From contig NZ_CP049251.1 of NCBI RefSeq assembly GCF_011046895.1, positions 1-64,000 on the forward strand: a DNA stretch of 64,000 bases. The letters are read 5' to 3'. Source of the DNA: Rhizobium rhizoryzae. GTDB taxonomy: Bacteria > Pseudomonadota > Alphaproteobacteria > Rhizobiales > Rhizobiaceae. The notes under the pieces were generated by a model that saw nothing but the letters and a program-made list of their open reading frames with translations, ran no database searches and was not told the DNA's origin. The position numbers were made by a program, and so were the translations under genes. Positions 1 to 7,975 of the stretch are shown piece by piece; position 1 is the stretch's first letter, and the number at the start of each line of letters is the position of its first letter.

Positions 1-7
1 TCCTTGT

Positions 8-844
8 TTAACCCTTGACAGCGCCGGAAGTCAGGCCTTCGACAATGCGCTTCTGGAACATTAGCGCAAGCAAGACGACAGGAACGGTAACAACCGTCGA
101 GGCTGCCGTGATCTTGCCCCATGGTAGCTCGTGTTCGCTTTGTCCGCTGAACAGTGCAACGGCGACCGGTACGGTTCTGGCCTGATTATCGGCCGTGAGC
201 GTCAACGCAAACAGGAACTCGTTCCAGGCATTGATGAACGAGAGCAGACCGGTTGCGACCAGCCCGGGGCCTGCAAGCGGTATGATGACCTTCCACAGCA
301 ATTGCGCAGGGCTTGCACCATCGATGGTAGCCGCCTCGTCCAGCGTGTCCGGGATCTCCTTGATGAAGCTTGTCAGAACCCAAACGCAAAATGGCAGTGT
401 GAAGATCATGTAGGACAGGATCAGCGCCCAATAGGTGTTGTAGATGCCAAGCGTGCGGGCGAGGGTGAAGAGCCCACCAAGCACTGCGATCTGCGGAAAG
501 GTGCTCATCCCCAGAATGGTGTAGAGTGTCACCTGCTTGCCTGCGAAGCGATAGCGGGCAAGCGCATAGGCGGCCATTGACGACAGCATCAGCGATAAGA
601 TCGTCGCGCCACCGGCAACAATCAGCGAGTTCACGATGGAGCGCACGAAGGAGCCATCGGCCAGCACGGCGCGGTAATTGTCGAGCGTCAGTTGTCGCGG
701 CCAGTAGGATAGCGGCGTGGCAAAAAGTTCCGCCGACGGTTTGAGCGAGTTCACAATCATCCAGTAGAACGGGAAGAGGATATAGAGAAGCCCGATTGCC
801 AGCACGATGTAGAAGGCGGCACGGGATAAAATTCGCTGAACCAT
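8..844 (-). CDS. Carbohydrate ABC transporter permease, MalG type
   Basis: Inner-membrane permease of a CUT1 sugar importer, 278 residues, the usual length for MalG-like proteins. The N-terminus carries a hydrophobic helix followed by FPFYWMIVNSLKP, typical of the second permease of such pairs. The EAA loop that docks on the ATPase is visible around residue 170 (EAATIDGASP). It starts one base after the stop of the upstream permease (846-1739), so the two are probably translationally coupled. The stop lies at the window edge, so a further gene of the operon may lie outside. The family is certain; the sugar is not shown by the sequence. Confidence 0.93.
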   Translation of the reverse strand: MVQRILSRAAFYIVLAIGLLYILFPFYWMIVNSLKPSAELFATPLSYWPRQLTLDNYRAVLADGSFVRSIVNSLIVAGGATILSLMLSSMAAYALARYRFAGKQVTLYTILGMSTFPQIAVLGGLFTLARTLGIYNTYWALILSYMIFTLPFCVWVLTSFIKEIPDTLDEAATIDGASPAQLLWKVIIPLAGPGLVATGLLSFINAWNEFLFALTLTADNQARTVPVAVALFSGQSEHELPWGKITAASTVVTVPVVLLALMFQKRIVEGLTSGAVKG

Positions 845-845
845 T

Positions 846-1739
846 CTATCGATCCTCGACTTTCAGCATGCGCATGTAGAGCACGGTTCCCAGAATGATG
901 AGCAGGAAGATTTCGACGGAGGCCGCCGAGCCTGCGCCGACAAGTCCGAATTCAATCATCTGCTGGCGGGCAAACATGGAGATCGTGACGGTGGCCGGCG
1001 AATTTCCGGTCATGACATAGACGATATCGAACACACGCAGTGCATCCAGCATGCGGAACACGACAACGACGACAATCGCGCCCTTCAGCATCGGCAGTGT
1101 CACCCGCAGGAATTTGGCCACTGGACCCGCGCCGTCGATCTCGGCTGCTTCATAGAGCTCCTTCGGGATGCCCTGCAGAGACGCAAGGACGAGCAATGTC
1201 ACGAAGGGCACGAACTTCCAGGTCGACATTGCAATAATCGCCCACATGGCAGTGGAGGGATTGTTCAGCCAGGCCACCGGATCCTCAATGAGGCCCAGTC
1301 GGGTCAGTGCATCGTTCACGACACCGAAGACATCGTGATACATCCATTTCCACAGCTGCGAGGCAACCGTAAGCGCAATCACCAGGGGAATGAGATTGGC
1401 GGCGCGGGCAAGCTTGCGGCCCGGAAAATTGACGTTGAGGACCATCGCGAAGGCAACGCCGAGAACGACTTGAAGCGTAACGCTGGCAACCGCAAAGAAC
1501 ACGGTATTATACAGCGCCGACCACCATTCGGGATTGGCATGCAGATCGAGATAATTGTCGAACCAGACGAAGCGAGGCTCATCGGCGAAGAAGTTGGCGT
1601 CGGTGAAGCTTAGCCAGATCGTGCGACCGAGCGGATAAAGGCCCACTGCGGCAAGCACCAGGAAGGTCGGTGCAAGGAACAGGAAAGCGGTGCGAGCCTG
1701 GGTTCCGGCCAGCGTCTCGGCACGCTTGAAGAGGATCAT
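846..1739 (-). CDS. Carbohydrate ABC transporter permease, MalF type
   Basis: First permease of the leftward sugar importer, 297 residues with about six membrane helices. The EAA loop reads EAAEIDGAGPVAKFLRVTLP around residues 194-213. It follows the binding-protein gene (1853-3136) after a gap that contains a strong RNA hairpin, and is followed directly by the MalG-type permease. It should form the heterodimeric membrane channel with that protein and be energised by the ATPase at 3152-4252. Substrate unknown. Confidence 0.93.
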   Translation of the reverse strand: MILFKRAETLAGTQARTAFLFLAPTFLVLAAVGLYPLGRTIWLSFTDANFFADEPRFVWFDNYLDLHANPEWWSALYNTVFFAVASVTLQVVLGVAFAMVLNVNFPGRKLARAANLIPLVIALTVASQLWKWMYHDVFGVVNDALTRLGLIEDPVAWLNNPSTAMWAIIAMSTWKFVPFVTLLVLASLQGIPKELYEAAEIDGAGPVAKFLRVTLPMLKGAIVVVVVFRMLDALRVFDIVYVMTGNSPATVTISMFARQQMIEFGLVGAGSAASVEIFLLIILGTVLYMRMLKVEDR

Positions 1740-1801
1740 ATCGATCTCCTGCTATGAAAGCGGAAAGCGCCGATGGCTGGCCGCAAACTGTCTCAATCGA
1801 G

Positions 1802-1829
1802 GGGCACTCCGCCGTCAGACGGAATGCCC
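1802..1829 (-). other. Intercistronic RNA hairpin after the binding-protein gene
   Basis: A 10-bp stem (1802-1811 with 1820-1829) and an 8-nt loop lie between the binding-protein gene and its permeases. As DNA it has one mismatch. In the leftward transcript that position becomes a G-U wobble, so the stem is fully paired only in the RNA of this operon. There is no U-run on the leftward side. Such hairpins often protect the 3' end of a binding-protein transcript and keep it more abundant than the permeases; that role is inferred here. Confidence 0.6.
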
Positions 1830-1852
1830 GTTTTTCAAACTCCGATGATCGC

Positions 1853-3136
1853 TTACCAGCCGCGACCCTTGATGCGGTTCAATTCCGTATCGAGTTGCTC
1901 GAGCCGTTCACCCACCTTGGCACGGCCTGTCATCATGTCGTTGACAGCCTTCAGCGCTGCATTCGACACCTGGGCATATTTGGTGCCGGTTGAACCGGAC
2001 GGGCGACCGACCAGATCGAACTTTTGCGCCATGTCGACCCAAGGGTAGGTCTTCAGGATATCGGGGTCCTTCATCAGTTCCGGATAACCCGGCAGGCGGG
2101 CAAGCTTCAGCATGCGCTCCTTCTGGTTTTCGGGGGAATTGATGAACTTGATCAGATCGGCAGCAAGTTGCGGATTCTTGGAGAACTTGGAGATCCACAA
2201 TTGCCAGCCGCCCAGACCGGATGCCGATTTGCCATTTGGCCCATGGGGTATGGCGGTGACGCCAAATTTGCCTTTCACAGCGGACCCCTCAGCCTGCATC
2301 GACGCATAGGCGTAAGGCCAGTTGCGCATGAACAGATAATTGCCAGACTGGAAGGCGCCACGCGCATCATCGATGATATAGGAGGTCACACCCGGTGGTA
2401 CTGTCTTGCCCACCCATGATGTCAACTCTTCAAGGGCTGCCTTGGCGTTCGGATTGTTGGCCGTGACATTGCCGTCCTTGTCGACCCAGGTGCCCCCGCC
2501 ATAGGAATTGATCCATTCGACAATGTCGGTCGCGAATCCTTCATAAACAGAGCCCGGATAAACGAAGCCCCAGAAATTGGCATTGCCCGCAGCGCGCTCT
2601 CCAGCCTGCACCTTTTCCGACATTTCGCGGACTTCGGCCCAGGTCTTCGGCGGTTCCTTGTAACCGTATTTCTCCAGAAGATCGGTGCGATAGTAGAAGA
2701 GCCCGAGATCACCGTAGAACGGCACGGCAATCAGGCGATCCTTGATGGTGTTGATCGCGATCGTCGCTGGCGTATATCTGGCAATTTCCTCGGCCGTGAA
2801 GTACTGCTTCAGGTCAACGGCAAACCGTTCCAGCATGCCCTGCCAGACGACATCCATGGCATTGATGTCGATGTCGGCATTGCTGGCAGCCAGGTTCTGC
2901 TGCATGATTGCCAAGATCTCGGTACCATTGTTGGGCACATTGAGGATTTCGACCTTGGTGTTGTTCTTCTCCTCCCAAGGCTTTATCTGATTGCGCAGAA
3001 AGTCGACCGTGGCGCCGGACCACGCCCCGGGCATGATTGTTATTTTCTGCTGAGCGAGCGCGGCACTGTTGGACAGGGTCATCACCAGAGCCGCAACGGC
3101 TCCGAGTGCTGCCTGCCTCAGAATCGATGATTTCAT
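1853..3136 (-). CDS. Sugar-binding protein of the leftward ABC importer
   Basis: Extracellular solute-binding protein family 1, 427 residues. The N-terminus is a Sec signal peptide with an ALA-QQ cleavage site near residue 28. The mature part has the usual features of the family, such as AVPFYGDLGLFYYRTDLLEKYG and a C-terminal SPENQKERM segment. It would capture an oligosaccharide or sugar derivative in the periplasm and deliver it to the 846-1739 and 8-844 permeases. It lies 15 bp downstream of the ATPase gene. The ligand is not identifiable. Confidence 0.93.
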   Translation of the reverse strand: MKSSILRQAALGAVAALVMTLSNSAALAQQKITIMPGAWSGATVDFLRNQIKPWEEKNNTKVEILNVPNNGTEILAIMQQNLAASNADIDINAMDVVWQGMLERFAVDLKQYFTAEEIARYTPATIAINTIKDRLIAVPFYGDLGLFYYRTDLLEKYGYKEPPKTWAEVREMSEKVQAGERAAGNANFWGFVYPGSVYEGFATDIVEWINSYGGGTWVDKDGNVTANNPNAKAALEELTSWVGKTVPPGVTSYIIDDARGAFQSGNYLFMRNWPYAYASMQAEGSAVKGKFGVTAIPHGPNGKSASGLGGWQLWISKFSKNPQLAADLIKFINSPENQKERMLKLARLPGYPELMKDPDILKTYPWVDMAQKFDLVGRPSGSTGTKYAQVSNAALKAVNDMMTGRAKVGERLEQLDTELNRIKGRGW

Positions 3137-3151
3137 TTCGGTACTCCTCCG

Positions 3152-4252
3152 TTACGCGATCGCGACGCCACTCGTCGCATCGAAAACATGAAATGCCTCT
3201 GCCTCCGCAGCGAGGCGGATGGTCTCTCCCGGCCGGGCAGGAACACGCATGGGTAGTTCGGCACGCATCGTCTGTTCGCCGACCCGGATATGGACGACCT
3301 GGACCGCACCAAGGATTTCGACCATGTCGATGGTCGCATCGAATATGATGGGGCCTGCGCCGGGTGTGCCGAGGACATGAAGGTCGCTCGGACGCACACC
3401 GAGCGTGCAGTGCGTTGCCTTGCTGGCCGCCAATGCGGCAGCAGCCTTGCCGGAAAGCGGCAGCCGAACCGTCTCGGCAATAATGACCGGACCGTCGGAG
3501 CCCGCATCGATCCTTGCGTCGAGGAAGTTCATCTGCGGTGTACCGATGAAGCCTGCCACGAAGCGGTTGGCGGGTTTGGTGTAGAGTTCCAGCGGGGCAC
3601 CCACTTGCTGCACATCGCCGCCCTTCATGACGACGATCCGCGTGCCCATCGTCATAGCCTCGACCTGATCGTGGGTGACATAGACCATCGTTGTCTTCAG
3701 CTGTGCGTGCAGGCGGGAAATCTCGGCGCGCATCTGAACGCGCAGCTGGGCATCCAGATTGGAAAGAGGCTCATCGAACAGAAACACCTTCGGCTGCCTG
3801 ACGATTGCGCGGCCAAGCGCGACCCGCTGCCGTTGCCCGCCGGAAAGCTCCTTCGGCTTGCGTTTCAGGAGATCGCCAAGCGCCAGGATATCTGCGGCCT
3901 GTTCAACGCGTGTCTTGATTTCGGCCTTGGGAAACTTCCGCAATTCCAGGCCGAATGCCATGTTCTGGAAGACATCCATATGCGGGTAGAGCGCATAGTT
4001 CTGGAAGACCATGGCAATATCGCGCTCCTTGGCAGGCAGGCCGTTCACCACCTTGTCGCCAATCAGGAGTTCGCCCCGGTTGATGTCCTCAAGCCCGGCG
4101 ATCATCCTGAGCGTCGTCGATTTTCCGCAACCGGATGGACCAACCAGAACGAGGAATTCCCCGTCGTGAATTTCCAGATCCATGCGGCGCACGATCTTGA
4201 CGTCGCCATACGATTTCTCGACCCCGCGCAACGATACGTTGGCCATGGCCAT
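3152..4252 (-). CDS. Sugar ABC transporter ATPase, UgpC/MalK type
   Basis: Cytoplasmic ATPase of 366 residues. Walker A is GPSGCGKST (38-46), the signature is LSGGQRQRVALGRA, Walker B is VFLFDEPLSNLDA and the switch is VTHD. A C-terminal TOBE/OB region follows from about residue 240, as in MalK and UgpC. The ribosome site GGGAGGA precedes the start; ATGs at residues 1 and 3 are both possible. It is the second gene of the leftward operon, 99 bp after the LacI-fusion regulator. The related protein at 12554-13606 serves the rightward operon. Confidence 0.95.
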   Translation of the reverse strand: MAMANVSLRGVEKSYGDVKIVRRMDLEIHDGEFLVLVGPSGCGKSTTLRMIAGLEDINRGELLIGDKVVNGLPAKERDIAMVFQNYALYPHMDVFQNMAFGLELRKFPKAEIKTRVEQAADILALGDLLKRKPKELSGGQRQRVALGRAIVRQPKVFLFDEPLSNLDAQLRVQMRAEISRLHAQLKTTMVYVTHDQVEAMTMGTRIVVMKGGDVQQVGAPLELYTKPANRFVAGFIGTPQMNFLDARIDAGSDGPVIIAETVRLPLSGKAAAALAASKATHCTLGVRPSDLHVLGTPGAGPIIFDATIDMVEILGAVQVVHIRVGEQTMRAELPMRVPARPGETIRLAAEAEAFHVFDATSGVAIA

Positions 4253-4351
4253 CCTCCCTCATGTCCTCCGGTCCCGGACGTCCTGCGCCGATGACCCAAT
4301 GCAACCTGCCCGCGACCGGCCACGATGCCGGCCGCACGGCTCTCGTCTCAG

Positions 4352-6592
4352 CTATTGACCAAGAATTGTGCGCAGTTCGGCGGCTGCCAAGCCAAGCGCC
4401 TCTGCTGGCGCCACCTCGCGACGAAGGGCGCGATGCACATGGCTGCCAACGATCTGTTCGTATCGAAACTCGCTCAGCCGCCCGCCGGTCGTCGTGAGAG
4501 AAATGGCGCGAGCCCGCGATTTGGGGAAATATTCAACCGCCTTGCCCAGCCACGGATAGACCGAACGCAACTCAAGGCTGTTATACAGTGCCAATGCAGG
4601 TGTTGAGCCGCCCATGATGGTCAGCGGGATCGCCATTTCCATGCCCGCTGCCCAGGACATCCAGTCAAACGCCAGATCCGGGCGAGGGCATTCGGCAATG
4701 ATGCCCATGGACCATCCGCCGAGAACCGGAACACCGCCCGGTACAGGCGCGTAGCCGATCTTTCCAACAACCCGCGATACGCTGCGATCGGTCAGTTGAG
4801 CAGCTGGGGCACAGAAGATGGCCACCATGGCAACATCGCCGGTCGCAAAATCCTCGACCTGTCCGGAACGTTGCTTGTCCTGCCAGCCCGGGGCCGCATA
4901 GTCAGTGCTTTCGACATAATTCTCCAGCACCTCGATGGCTTCGCGGCTATCGAGTGTGACGCGGCCTGCATCGTCCAGCACACGCGCATTGGCTCCCCAC
5001 AGCCGGGTGAGAAATTCCACCATGGTGCCATGCGGCGGATTTGTCCCGAGTGACGTGCCGTGCAAGGTGGGCGAACCTGGATTGAGCGAGCGCGTGAAGA
5101 AACGGGCAACCGCATTGAACTCGCGCCAGGTCTCAGGTGGCCGTAATTCGCCACCCGTCAGGTCGCGGTAGGCCAGACGCTGGATGGGATCGTCGAACAG
5201 GTCCTTGCGAAAGAACAGCATTTCGACATCGAAGCGGGATGGAAGGGCAAAATAGCCGTCTGCATAGCGGCAGTTGGCGTCCATGACGCCGGGCACCAGC
5301 CCGCGCATCAGTTCCGGATGCTGCTTCAGGCGGGTATTCAGAGGCATGATCGCACCTGCCGATGCAAGTTCGCTCATCCATGGCTGGTCGATCTCCACGA
5401 TATCATACTGGGCCCGCTTTGCCGGGTCGCTCAGCACCGCATGCAAACGTTCAGCCGACATCGCCTCGATGGTGACCTTTGCGCCGTGACGATCCTCGAA
5501 GTGCGGCAAGAGATCCGAGATCGCCCGCCTCGACATGCTGTCAAACATCAGCACGCGCAAATGTTCGCCTTCGCCGTAACGGCGGATCGCGGATTTTCGC
5601 TCTCCGATGGTCGTCGGCACCGCGATGCGACGATAGCTTCCGCCATGTGCAATTGGATTGCGCAGCGTATCGAGAAGCGCCTCGGCAGCCGCCGCGCCAA
5701 GCTGCACGCCCGAACGGCGAATAACAAGCCGGTCATCGCTCTCGACGTCAGACCACGATTCTTCCGCCAGCGAAACCAGGCGCACATGGCCCTTGAGTTC
5801 GCTTGCCATGAGCTGCAGCGCCTTGCGCGCGCCGCGGTGAATTGCAGAGGAAGTGGAAATGACCAGATCGACTTTCTTGCCGCGTGAAATGTATCCGACA
5901 AGGGCGCGGAAGGCGGTCTCCGGGTCGTGGTTGGTTTCCAGAACCATGCCCTGCGCATCGCTTCCAGAGGCTGCAACCGCATCCAGGAAGCCTGTCGCGG
6001 CCCGCTCCTCGCTGGAATATTCCTTGGGCCCGGTCAGCAGAACGATATTGCGATAGCCCTGATGCAGCAGGCTTCGGCCTGCATCAAACAACAGGCGGCG
6101 CAAATCGTGCTCGATGAAGGTAAAGCCGCCGCCAACCGGCTCCCGCTCGAGACAGACAACCTGGATACCTGCCTCTCGAAGTTCGTCGGCACGCTTCATG
6201 TCATCTGGCTGGCAGGTGGCGATCAAGACCCCGGCTGCCCGCTGCTGCAATGACATTTCCAGCAGTTCGTTTTCCTTTGAACGGATTTCCGAGCTCACAT
6301 GCAAGGCCGCGGTATAGCCGTGATCACCCAGAACGCGTTCCGCGCCGATGTAAAGCGCGCTGAAATGAGGATCGGTGACGGAGGGGAGGATCACGTTCAC
6401 CAAAGACGATTTTTTCGTCTTGAGCTGGAAGCCCGATTGATGCCGCTTGTAGCCCAGAATTTCCACCGCCTCACGCACGCGGCGCACGATCTCCCGGTTC
6501 ACGGTTTCGCGTTCGTTCAGAACATTCGAGACCGTCGCGACCGAGACGCCCGCATGCCTTGCAACATCCTTGATGGTGGAAATTTTATTCAT
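4352..6592 (-). CDS. LacI-type repressor fused to a solute-binding-protein domain
   Basis: A 746-residue protein, twice the length of ordinary LacI regulators. Residues 6-27 are a LacI helix-turn-helix (TIKDVARHAGVSVATVSNVL). Residues about 60-340 are a LacI-type periplasmic-binding-fold sensor. From about 350 to the end the sequence resembles an extracellular family 1 binding protein (for example YFALPSRFDVEMLFFRKDLF and the GGWSMGI segment), but without a signal peptide, so this domain should be cytoplasmic. It heads the leftward sugar operon and has its own promoter and palindromic operator. Inference: the second domain senses the same or a related sugar as the importer it controls. The reading frame is continuous, so the fusion is not a frameshift artefact. 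Confidence 0.9.
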   Translation of the reverse strand: MNKISTIKDVARHAGVSVATVSNVLNERETVNREIVRRVREAVEILGYKRHQSGFQLKTKKSSLVNVILPSVTDPHFSALYIGAERVLGDHGYTAALHVSSEIRSKENELLEMSLQQRAAGVLIATCQPDDMKRADELREAGIQVVCLEREPVGGGFTFIEHDLRRLLFDAGRSLLHQGYRNIVLLTGPKEYSSEERAATGFLDAVAASGSDAQGMVLETNHDPETAFRALVGYISRGKKVDLVISTSSAIHRGARKALQLMASELKGHVRLVSLAEESWSDVESDDRLVIRRSGVQLGAAAAEALLDTLRNPIAHGGSYRRIAVPTTIGERKSAIRRYGEGEHLRVLMFDSMSRRAISDLLPHFEDRHGAKVTIEAMSAERLHAVLSDPAKRAQYDIVEIDQPWMSELASAGAIMPLNTRLKQHPELMRGLVPGVMDANCRYADGYFALPSRFDVEMLFFRKDLFDDPIQRLAYRDLTGGELRPPETWREFNAVARFFTRSLNPGSPTLHGTSLGTNPPHGTMVEFLTRLWGANARVLDDAGRVTLDSREAIEVLENYVESTDYAAPGWQDKQRSGQVEDFATGDVAMVAIFCAPAAQLTDRSVSRVVGKIGYAPVPGGVPVLGGWSMGIIAECPRPDLAFDWMSWAAGMEMAIPLTIMGGSTPALALYNSLELRSVYPWLGKAVEYFPKSRARAISLTTTGGRLSEFRYEQIVGSHVHRALRREVAPAEALGLAAAELRTILGQ

Positions 6593-6602
6593 AACACGTC
6601 CA

Positions 6603-6614
6603 TGAAACGTTTCA
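6603..6614 (-). promoter_or_regulatory. Palindromic operator of the LacI-fusion gene
   Basis: Perfect 12-bp palindrome TGAAACGTTTCA with the central CG step typical of LacI-family operators. It lies just downstream of the predicted -10 box and 10 bp before the start codon of the LacI-fusion gene. Autorepression is inferred. I saw no second exact copy in the window. Confidence 0.6.
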
Positions 6615-6619
6615 CGGAA

Positions 6620-6648
6620 TGAATATTAGTGATTTTCAAATTAGTCAA
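6620..6648 (-). promoter_or_regulatory. Promoter of the LacI-fusion gene
   Basis: On the minus strand TTGACT (6643-6648) and TATTCA (6620-6625) are separated by exactly 17 bp, close to the housekeeping sigma consensus. The palindrome at 6603-6614 covers the expected transcription start. Confidence 0.55.
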
Positions 6649-6769
6649 GCATGCATTAGAGAGGATTGAAGAGAGCAAATGTCGCTCACCTCCGCGGCTC
6701 GATGACGTCGCTCGCCTCGGGCCTTCAATATCCGCCTTCAAGCCAGTGAAACTTCCATGATGACCCCGC

Positions 6770-6818
6770 TTGACAATAATGAGGAGTTGCTAATACGTAT
6801 TAGCTAATACGATTTAGC
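6770..6818 (+). promoter_or_regulatory. Promoter and tandem operators of the second LacI gene
   Basis: A TTGACA -35 box (6770-6775) is followed by a perfect 16-bp palindrome GCTAATACGTATTAGC (6789-6804). A second, imperfect copy GCTAATACGATTTAGC (6803-6818) shares its first two bases with the end of the first. The first palindrome covers the expected -10 position, so a bound repressor would block polymerase. The half-site differs from the operator at 6603-6614, which fits two separate regulators. Confidence 0.6.
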
Positions 6819-6835
6819 AAGGTGAACGAACACTG

Positions 6836-7897
6836 ATGACCCGCAAGCGAACCGACCAGACGACAAATGCCACAGCGCCCACAAGCGCCGATGTCGCACG
6901 TCTGGCAGGCGTGTCCCAGGCGACGATCTCCCTCGTGTTGAACGGCCGTGATAGCGCAGTGCGCATTTCTCCGGAGACCCGCGAACGGGTCATTTCCGCC
7001 GCCGCGACCCTCGGCTACACGCCCAATCACGCCGCGCGAAGCCTGCGCCAGCGCCGCACGAAAATCATTACCTTCGTGTTGCCGACGCTGGAAAATCCGT
7101 ACTTTCTGGAGATTGTCAGTGCTGCTCAGGCGGAGGCCAGCCGGCAAGGCTATTCCGTGACGATCATCTCCTCCCGCAATGAACTCAGCGAGTTCCACAC
7201 AGCACTTCTGCTACACGGTGCCGCTTATGACGGCATCATCGTTGCGGGTCACAACAACTGTTCAGCGCCTGAATTGCCGGCCCTCGTGAAGCGCGGCGTC
7301 GGCGTGGTTGTGCTTCAGGAGCCAAGCCCGGCTCCCGGCATCCACAGCGTTCGCGTTGATCTTGAGCGTGGTGGTTACCTCGCGACGCGCCATCTGATCG
7401 AACTGGGGCATCGGCGCATCGCCCATTTCACCCAGGCTTTGAGAAATTCTCATGGTGGACACGACCGTATCGACGGCTATCTGCGCGCGCTTTCGGAAGC
7501 CGGCTTGCCCTTCGAAGAAGATCTGGTCGTGGTGACCGAAAACTCGCTCTCCGGCGGCGTGGAGGCGCTCGACAAGGTTCTGGCACTGCCAAAACCACCG
7601 ACAGCTCTGTTTGCCTATAACGATCGCCTCGCCATCGGTGCGCTGCATGGGCTGCGCACGAAAGGGCTGAAAGTGCCGGAGGATTTCGCCGTCGTCGGTT
7701 TCGATGGCATCGCTTTCGGCGGCTATACGTCTCCGACTTTGACCACCGTCGACAGCTCTCGGGAGGAGCTGGGAAAGCTCGCCATGCAGGCGGTCATAGA
7801 CGCAATCGAAAAGAAGGAAGGCCGCAAGGACCACCTTCTGCCCGTCAGGCTGCTTGTGCGGGAATCATGCGGCGGTGCGCACACCGATCAAGGCTAG
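6836..7897 (+). CDS. LacI-family transcriptional regulator
   Basis: Conventional LacI/GalR repressor of 353 residues. The helix-turn-helix lies at about 17-40 (SADVARLAGVSQATISLVL), followed by the hinge (YTPNHAARSLRQRRT) and a sugar-binding sensor domain ending in the usual LLVRES segment. It is the first gene of the rightward sugar operon, and the palindromes just upstream suggest autoregulation. The effector is probably a sugar released or imported by the downstream genes. No odd features. Confidence 0.92.
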   Translation: MTRKRTDQTTNATAPTSADVARLAGVSQATISLVLNGRDSAVRISPETRERVISAAATLGYTPNHAARSLRQRRTKIITFVLPTLENPYFLEIVSAAQAEASRQGYSVTIISSRNELSEFHTALLLHGAAYDGIIVAGHNNCSAPELPALVKRGVGVVVLQEPSPAPGIHSVRVDLERGGYLATRHLIELGHRRIAHFTQALRNSHGGHDRIDGYLRALSEAGLPFEEDLVVVTENSLSGGVEALDKVLALPKPPTALFAYNDRLAIGALHGLRTKGLKVPEDFAVVGFDGIAFGGYTSPTLTTVDSSREELGKLAMQAVIDAIEKKEGRKDHLLPVRLLVRESCGGAHTDQG

Positions 7898-7975
7898 CGC
7901 AGCCCATCTCAAGGCTCGTCCTTCTGGCACGGGAGTGCGGCAGGACATCGAATTCGACAATCATGGGAGGAAGAC

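Noticed and set aside
3290..4294. Long plus-strand frame over the ATPase gene
   Set aside because: It is the antisense of the clear ABC ATPase, with no family resemblance; a shadow typical of GC-rich DNA.
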